Source: Pseudonocardia abyssalis (GTDB taxonomy: Bacteria; Actinomycetota; Actinomycetes; Mycobacteriales; Pseudonocardiaceae). Taken from it: DNA of 64,000 nt. Positions within the stretch are counted from its first letter, which is position 1, and each line of letters opens with the position of its first letter. Positions 60,355-64,000 of the stretch are shown piece after piece. Location of the stretch: assembly GCF_019263705.2 (NCBI RefSeq), contig NZ_JADQDK010000001.1:2480001-2544000 (forward strand). Direction: 5' to 3'. Made by a program: the position numbers and the translations under genes. The notes beneath the pieces are model-generated. The model ran no database searches, was not told the origin of the DNA, and worked only from the letters and a program-made list of their open reading frames with translations.

Positions 60355-60810
60355 TCAGTCGGAGCCGACCACGGTGAGCTCGGGCCGCTCGGCGTCGAGC
60401 GACTGCGTGGTCTCGTCGTCGCGGTCCTCGGGCCCGGTCGGGTTCGAGGTGGTGCGGCGGGTCTTGGTGAGGGTGGCGGTGGCGTAGCGGAGGCTGGCGG
60501 CGACGTCGGCGGCCTCGATCTGGGTGCGGCGCACGGTGGTGCCGTCCTCGCGCTTGTAGGTGTCGTCGGCGAACTCGCCGGTGACCGCGACGGTGGCGCC
60601 CTTGGTCAGGCTGGTCGCGACGTTCTCGGCGAGGGCGTTGAAGCAGACGACCCGGTGGAACACCGAGGGCAGGTCGGTCCAGGTGCCGGTCTGCCGGTTG
60701 AGCCGGCGGCGGTTGGTCGCGACGGTGAAGGTGGCGACCGGGACCCCGGAGCGGGAGAACCGCAGCTCGGGCTTCGCGGTGATGTTGCCGTGGATGGTGA
60801 GCTTGTTCAT
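60355..60810 (-). CDS. ssb: Single-stranded DNA-binding protein
   Basis: 151 residues. The OB-fold covers about 1-110 with LTIHGNITAKPELRFSRSGVPVATFTVATN, VFHRVVCFNALAENVATSL and KGATVAVTGEFADDTY. The acidic tail lacks the usual DDDIPF end (it ends LTVVGSD), as in many plasmid SSBs. It protects single-stranded DNA during transfer and replication. Its mRNA would begin with leader copy C. Confidence 0.93.
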   Translation of the reverse strand: MNKLTIHGNITAKPELRFSRSGVPVATFTVATNRRRLNRQTGTWTDLPSVFHRVVCFNALAENVATSLTKGATVAVTGEFADDTYKREDGTTVRRTQIEAADVAASLRYATATLTKTRRTTSNPTGPEDRDDETTQSLDAERPELTVVGSD

Positions 60811-60841
60811 CAGGGTCTCCAGGTGCTGGTGGTTGTGGGTG

Positions 60842-61015
60842 ACGCGGCCCTGGCCTCAGCGCGGTGCGGGTGGGGTCCCGCAGGGACGGCGGGGGTTGCG
60901 GGCTCGTCCGAGCGGGCGGGAACGCCGCCAGGCGTCCGAGCGCAGCGAGGCACGTCCCACCCGCTCGGACCGGGTCCGTGTTCATCGCCGCTCGCCCCGC
61001 CCGTGCTGTGCTGAC
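60842..61015 (-). ncRNA. Structured leader element, copy C, upstream of ssb
   Basis: Third copy of the element, 31 bases before the ssb start. The outer stem has 16 positions with one mismatch (60906-60921 with 60955-60970). The internal hairpin is ACGCC-GCCA-GGCGT (60922-60935). The second hairpin is GTCCC-GCA-GGGAC (60875-60887), where a G-C pair of copy B is replaced by T-A. The GTCCGAGCGCAGCGAGG block (60934-60950) and the TTCATCGCCGCTCGCCCC box are kept. Confidence 0.72.
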
Positions 61016-61151
61016 CTTCGGGCGTCTCCTGGCGAGCACCAGGCCTCGGAGACAGTGATGGATTTGCTCGCTACGGCATCTCCGGCAAAGCGTCGTGTAG
61101 CCGACCGGGGCCGTGACCTCTTGCGCTTAGTCTCGCGATGACGGCTGACGT

Positions 61152-61188
61152 GCCTGGTGGGCCGCCCCCGGAGAGCGACCCACCAGGC
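61152..61188 (-). terminator. Hairpin terminator after the ParB-like gene
   Basis: A 10-bp perfect stem (61152-61161 with 61179-61188) with a 17-base loop lies seven bases beyond the stop codon. It separates the ParB-like transcript from the ssb leader. Confidence 0.75.
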
Positions 61189-61194
61189 CTGCTG

Positions 61195-62787
61195 TCAGTC
61201 GGTCGTCAGCGTCTCCGGCTCGGCGAGCTCGTCGCCTCCGGCGGAGTCGCTGTCGGCGTCCGGTGTGGGGTCGTCGGGCCGCGGGCGCTCGGGGTCGGTG
61301 AGGACGAGCTGTTCGACCGTCGAGAGCGGGTAGCCCCACCGGCTCAGCGTGGTGAAGTAGGCCCGGTGATCCGACGTCGGGTTGCGCCAGGTCTGCCGGT
61401 CGGTGGCGTCCTCCGCCGATCCGAGCAGCACCGCCAACGCCAGCACCGTCGCCCGCGGGGTGGCCGCCGTGGCCGCGGCGTCGGTGATCGGGTTCGCCCG
61501 GCCGGTGTAGACGCTGCCGACCGGGGCCATCCCGAGCAGCTCGCAGGCGCTGGGGTGGCCGGACTCCATCGCCCGGCGCAGGTCGTGCCCGCCGCGGGCG
61601 AGGGTGACCGCCATGTAGGTCACCGCGTCCTTGGGTGCGGTGCGGCGGGCGAGGAACCCGCGCAGCCAGTCGCGGCGCACCGTGGTCGCGGAGTCCCATT
61701 CCCGGTTGTTCGCGATGACCAGCCGACGCTGCGCCTTCTCCTCCTCGCTCATCGCCCCCGACCGGGACCCGCCGGTGTGGGCGGTCAACTGGTCCCAGCG
61801 GGCGATGTGGCCGTGGGTCTCGGGGTCGGTGCACCAGTGGGTGACCCGGACCTGGGGCTGGCGATCCCAGCCGCGGCGGATCTCCACCTGCGCGGCCTGG
61901 CCCGGGCAGGATGCGTGCTGCTCGGCGGTGAGCTCAGTACCGCTGGGCAGGTCCGCGTTCGCCCGCAGCCCGCTGATCTGCAGGGCTCCCCCGGCGGCAT
62001 CCGAGTCGAGGATCGACACCCCGGCGGTGGTGAGTTCGGCGACCTGCTCGGCCACCAGGGCCGTGTCGGTGCGGTCGTCGCGCAGCCGCTGCGCGACGTG
62101 CTCGAACTGGGCGGGTTCCTTGGCCGCGGTCACCGTGAGGACCTTGGCTGCCTCGACGCCGGCGTCGGTGCCGTCGTCGAACTCCGCGATGACCGCGACC
62201 TGGTCCAGCGTCACCTCGTAGCGGTCCAGGACTGCAGCGGCGAGCTTGCTGCGCGCGACTGCGGCGGTGGCCTTCACCCGAGCGGTCGGGACGTGGGTGC
62301 GGCGGGCGATCTGCCCGGCGGTCAGCCCGAGGTCGAGCAACTGCTGATGGGCTCGCACCTCGTCGGCCTCGCTGGTGCCGGTGCGGTGCTGGTTCTCCTC
62401 GAGCTGATCGACGATCCGCTCGATCCGCCCCTCCGTCCCGGCGGCGTCGGTGTCAGGGTCGTCGTCGGGGGTGCCGGGTTCGATGAGGACCGGGACGCTC
62501 GGGCGTCCGGTCTCGACCGCGGCCAGGGTGCGGCGCTTCCCCTTGCGCACGACCAGCCCGCCGTCGGCACGGCGGCGGACGGTGATCGGCTCCCGCACGC
62601 CGCGGTCGGCGATCGAGCGCAGGAACGACTTGTCCAGCGCGACCTCCCGGCGCACATTGGCGCCGATCACCAGCGCGGTGGGGTCGACGACGAGCAGTTC
62701 GCCCCACGTGTCGGTGCTCGCCTCGGGTGGGGGCGTGCGGTCCGGGTCGTTGTCGGGTGTGGTCGGTCGGGTGTCGGTGATCGTCAC
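61195..62787 (-). CDS. ParB/KorB-like partition or regulatory protein
   Basis: 530 residues. The ParB N-terminal nuclease-like domain (about 35-110) has ANVRREVALDKSFLRSIADRGVREPITVRR and VRKGKRRTLAAVETG. It is followed by a KorB-like HTH (LTAGQIARRTHVPTARVKA, about 155). A long C-terminal part, conserved in actinobacterial plasmids, includes WDSATTVRRDWLRGFLARRTAPKDA. The GTG start has GAGGAG six bases upstream. It probably binds centromere-like DNA. No ParA is visible in the window. Confidence 0.85.
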   Translation of the reverse strand: MTITDTRPTTPDNDPDRTPPPEASTDTWGELLVVDPTALVIGANVRREVALDKSFLRSIADRGVREPITVRRRADGGLVVRKGKRRTLAAVETGRPSVPVLIEPGTPDDDPDTDAAGTEGRIERIVDQLEENQHRTGTSEADEVRAHQQLLDLGLTAGQIARRTHVPTARVKATAAVARSKLAAAVLDRYEVTLDQVAVIAEFDDGTDAGVEAAKVLTVTAAKEPAQFEHVAQRLRDDRTDTALVAEQVAELTTAGVSILDSDAAGGALQISGLRANADLPSGTELTAEQHASCPGQAAQVEIRRGWDRQPQVRVTHWCTDPETHGHIARWDQLTAHTGGSRSGAMSEEEKAQRRLVIANNREWDSATTVRRDWLRGFLARRTAPKDAVTYMAVTLARGGHDLRRAMESGHPSACELLGMAPVGSVYTGRANPITDAAATAATPRATVLALAVLLGSAEDATDRQTWRNPTSDHRAYFTTLSRWGYPLSTVEQLVLTDPERPRPDDPTPDADSDSAGGDELAEPETLTTD

Positions 62788-63246
62788 GAGGTGCTCCTCG
62801 GAAGGGCCGAGCGGGCTCGGCGCTGCAGGTGCCCGGCGGATGCGGGGCGCACTCGACCAGGGCAGCGACGACCGGACGGGGCGGGGGTCCTGCTTGCGCC
62901 GGCCGATGTGGACCGGCGCGCCGCCAGCCGATACCTCGCGCAGGACCTCTCGGCGCCGGTTCACCCGGGCGGCAGCGAGCGGGTTCATCGCCCGACGAAC
63001 GGACGGCGCTGCCAGAGTGCCCGCCCCGCACCCCCGGGACCGGCTCTAGCCAGCTGGCCCATGGCGCGCCGCGGAGCGACTGCCCGGCCTCCGCCCGTCT
63101 GAACTCAGCCGTCGATCACACCGGCAGCAACGATCCGGCACCGCCGTCGACCGCCGATGGCACGAACCGAGCCTGATACGGCTGCTGAGCGGTCCCGAGC
63201 TCGTCCCGTCGAGAGGTCCCGGCGCGCTGCAGGTTGATGGGTTGCC
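62788..63246. other. Gap upstream of the ParB-like gene
   Basis: No gene recognised. A hairpin CCGAG-CGGG-CTCGG lies near the left end, and GGGTTCATCGCC at 62981-62992 matches the 5' box of the three leader elements. The rest of the element is not recognisable here. This is possibly a fourth, divergent leader or just its promoter-proximal box. Confidence 0.4.
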
Positions 63247-64000
63247 CTAAAGCCGGATCTCGGCGGTGGTGTGTAGCCGGTTCCATCGGTCACGGGGCCC
63301 CACACCGGTCGAGGCGGGGACGAGTAATCGGTCGGCCGCTACGAGAGGACCCAGGTCCAGGCCGGTCAGGGTGGCGATGTCGGTGATGGGCACCTGGAAG
63401 GTGCGGTACGGACCCAGCGGCGGCGGGTCGCCGACCTGCCGCGTGCCGTCGTCGGGGAGGTCGATGTCGTCGAGCTGCGGGGTCTGGTCCAGCACGTACC
63501 CCGTCGCCGCCAGCTGCGGCTCCCCACCCGGTTCGGGGCCCGTGGCCCAAGCGGCCACCTTCCAGAACAGCCGCGGGATCCCCACGCCCCGGTACGGCGG
63601 GTCGTCCGCGGCCAGGACGGGCGCGGTGAACACGCTCAGCTTCGTGTCGTAGGTGTCGGCGTGGGTCAGCAGGTAGTCCTCCAGCCCGAGCCACAGCTCC
63701 ATCGACTGGTTGAACTGCGCCGCCTGCGGGGCCGCGTTCGGGTAGACGAACGTGTCGCTGTTGGCCTGCTCCGCAACCTCCGGCGCACCCCACACCGGGT
63801 CACTGCGACGCACCAGGTGCCCGCGGTCGAGGTCGTTGGCCGCGTAGACGTCCGCACCGACCTGCTCGTCGGCGTCGACCCGGGGGTCCAGGCGCCAGTC
63901 GTCGCTGCGGTCGAGCTCGCGCAGCTGGGCCCCGTCGATGTTGACCCCGGTCGCCACCGCCAGCCGCCGCGCCGGGTCGAGCAGCACCGTGAAGTGCACG
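63247..64000 (-). CDS. DNA/RNA non-specific endonuclease (EndoG/NUC1-like), start may lie outside window
   Basis: At least 250 residues. The catalytic DRGH motif occurs in NDLDRGHLVRRSDPVWG (about residue 57-73 of the visible part), followed by the metal-ligand asparagine region FVYPNAAPQAAQFNQ. This matches the beta-beta-alpha metal NUC1 family. An ATG is at 63999, but sequence similarity probably extends upstream beyond the window. Such nucleases in mobile elements can act in defence, competition or entry of DNA. Confidence 0.8.
   Translation of the reverse strand, partial: VHFTVLLDPARRLAVATGVNIDGAQLRELDRSDDWRLDPRVDADEQVGADVYAANDLDRGHLVRRSDPVWGAPEVAEQANSDTFVYPNAAPQAAQFNQSMELWLGLEDYLLTHADTYDTKLSVFTAPVLAADDPPYRGVGIPRLFWKVAAWATGPEPGGEPQLAATGYVLDQTPQLDDIDLPDDGTRQVGDPPPLGPYRTFQVPITDIATLTGLDLGPLVAADRLLVPASTGVGPRDRWNRLHTTAEIRL

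Overview
The window is very GC-rich, dense DNA with many GTG starts and genes overlapping by four bases (ATGA or GTGA). This suggests a high-GC actinomycete, most likely of the Pseudonocardiaceae. The genus is an inference from gene content, not something the sequence states. Most of the window looks like a conjugative plasmid or integrated conjugative element carrying catabolic and defence cargo. No rRNA, tRNA or CRISPR array was seen.

Layout, left to right. (1) 1-4840, minus strand: a partial complex I-type operon (NuoA, a NuoB-like His/Met-rich protein, NuoH, J, K, L), followed by copper-type DUF305 and DUF6153-like genes. (2) 6177-9366: a membrane-anchored lytic transglycosylase and a DHA2-type drug exporter with a clear promoter and operator. 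(3) 9442-12905, minus: a Gabija anti-phage pair (GajA OLD-family nuclease, GajB UvrD-like helicase). (4) 12909-17550: a graveyard with a membrane-protein fragment, a broken MerR regulator, a decayed copy of a prim-pol/leader/small-gene module, and IS110, IS3 and IS256 remains. (5) 17725-26644, plus: a conjugation operon with TrbL/VirB6-like, SCO6880-type, VirB4-like and VirD4/TraG-like proteins, DUF4913 and a second transglycosylase. (6) 28162-39048, plus: a complete Tad pilus locus (SAF/CpaB, TadZ, TadA, TadB, TadC, pilin-like proteins, a LysM-BTAD membrane protein, prepilin peptidase). Paralogous proteins of unknown function bracket it on the minus strand. (7) 40402-42218, minus: relaxase and accessory protein, with a candidate oriT and an integrase remnant.

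(8) 42810-57282: a catabolic island made of two divergent arms. The minus arm holds a GntR regulator, an HMG-CoA-lyase-like enzyme, a degenerate RibBA-like protein, a class III CoA transferase, an MBL hydrolase, a citrate-synthase-like lyase and a VOC protein. The plus arm holds a GntR regulator, two HsaA-type flavin-dependent monooxygenases, SnoaL-like proteins, an SCP2/MDMPI protein, an acyl-CoA synthetase, a flavodiiron-type MBL protein and a flavin reductase. Together they suggest CoA-dependent breakdown of an unidentified aromatic or alicyclic acid, starting with reduced-flavin hydroxylations. (9) 57526-58521: a HigBA-type toxin-antitoxin pair, with the toxin frameshifted, between imperfect direct repeats. 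(10) 58640-64000, minus: plasmid maintenance genes (small protein, prim-pol, SSB, ParB-like, EndoG-like nuclease).

The least explained signal is a roughly 170-195 bp non-coding element present three times (13644-13836, 58866-59060, 60842-61015). It lies upstream of the small gene, of ssb, and of the decayed copy of the small gene. It contains hairpins whose stems are kept by compensating base changes, so it looks like a structured 5' leader shared by the maintenance genes. I do not recognise it as a described RNA.
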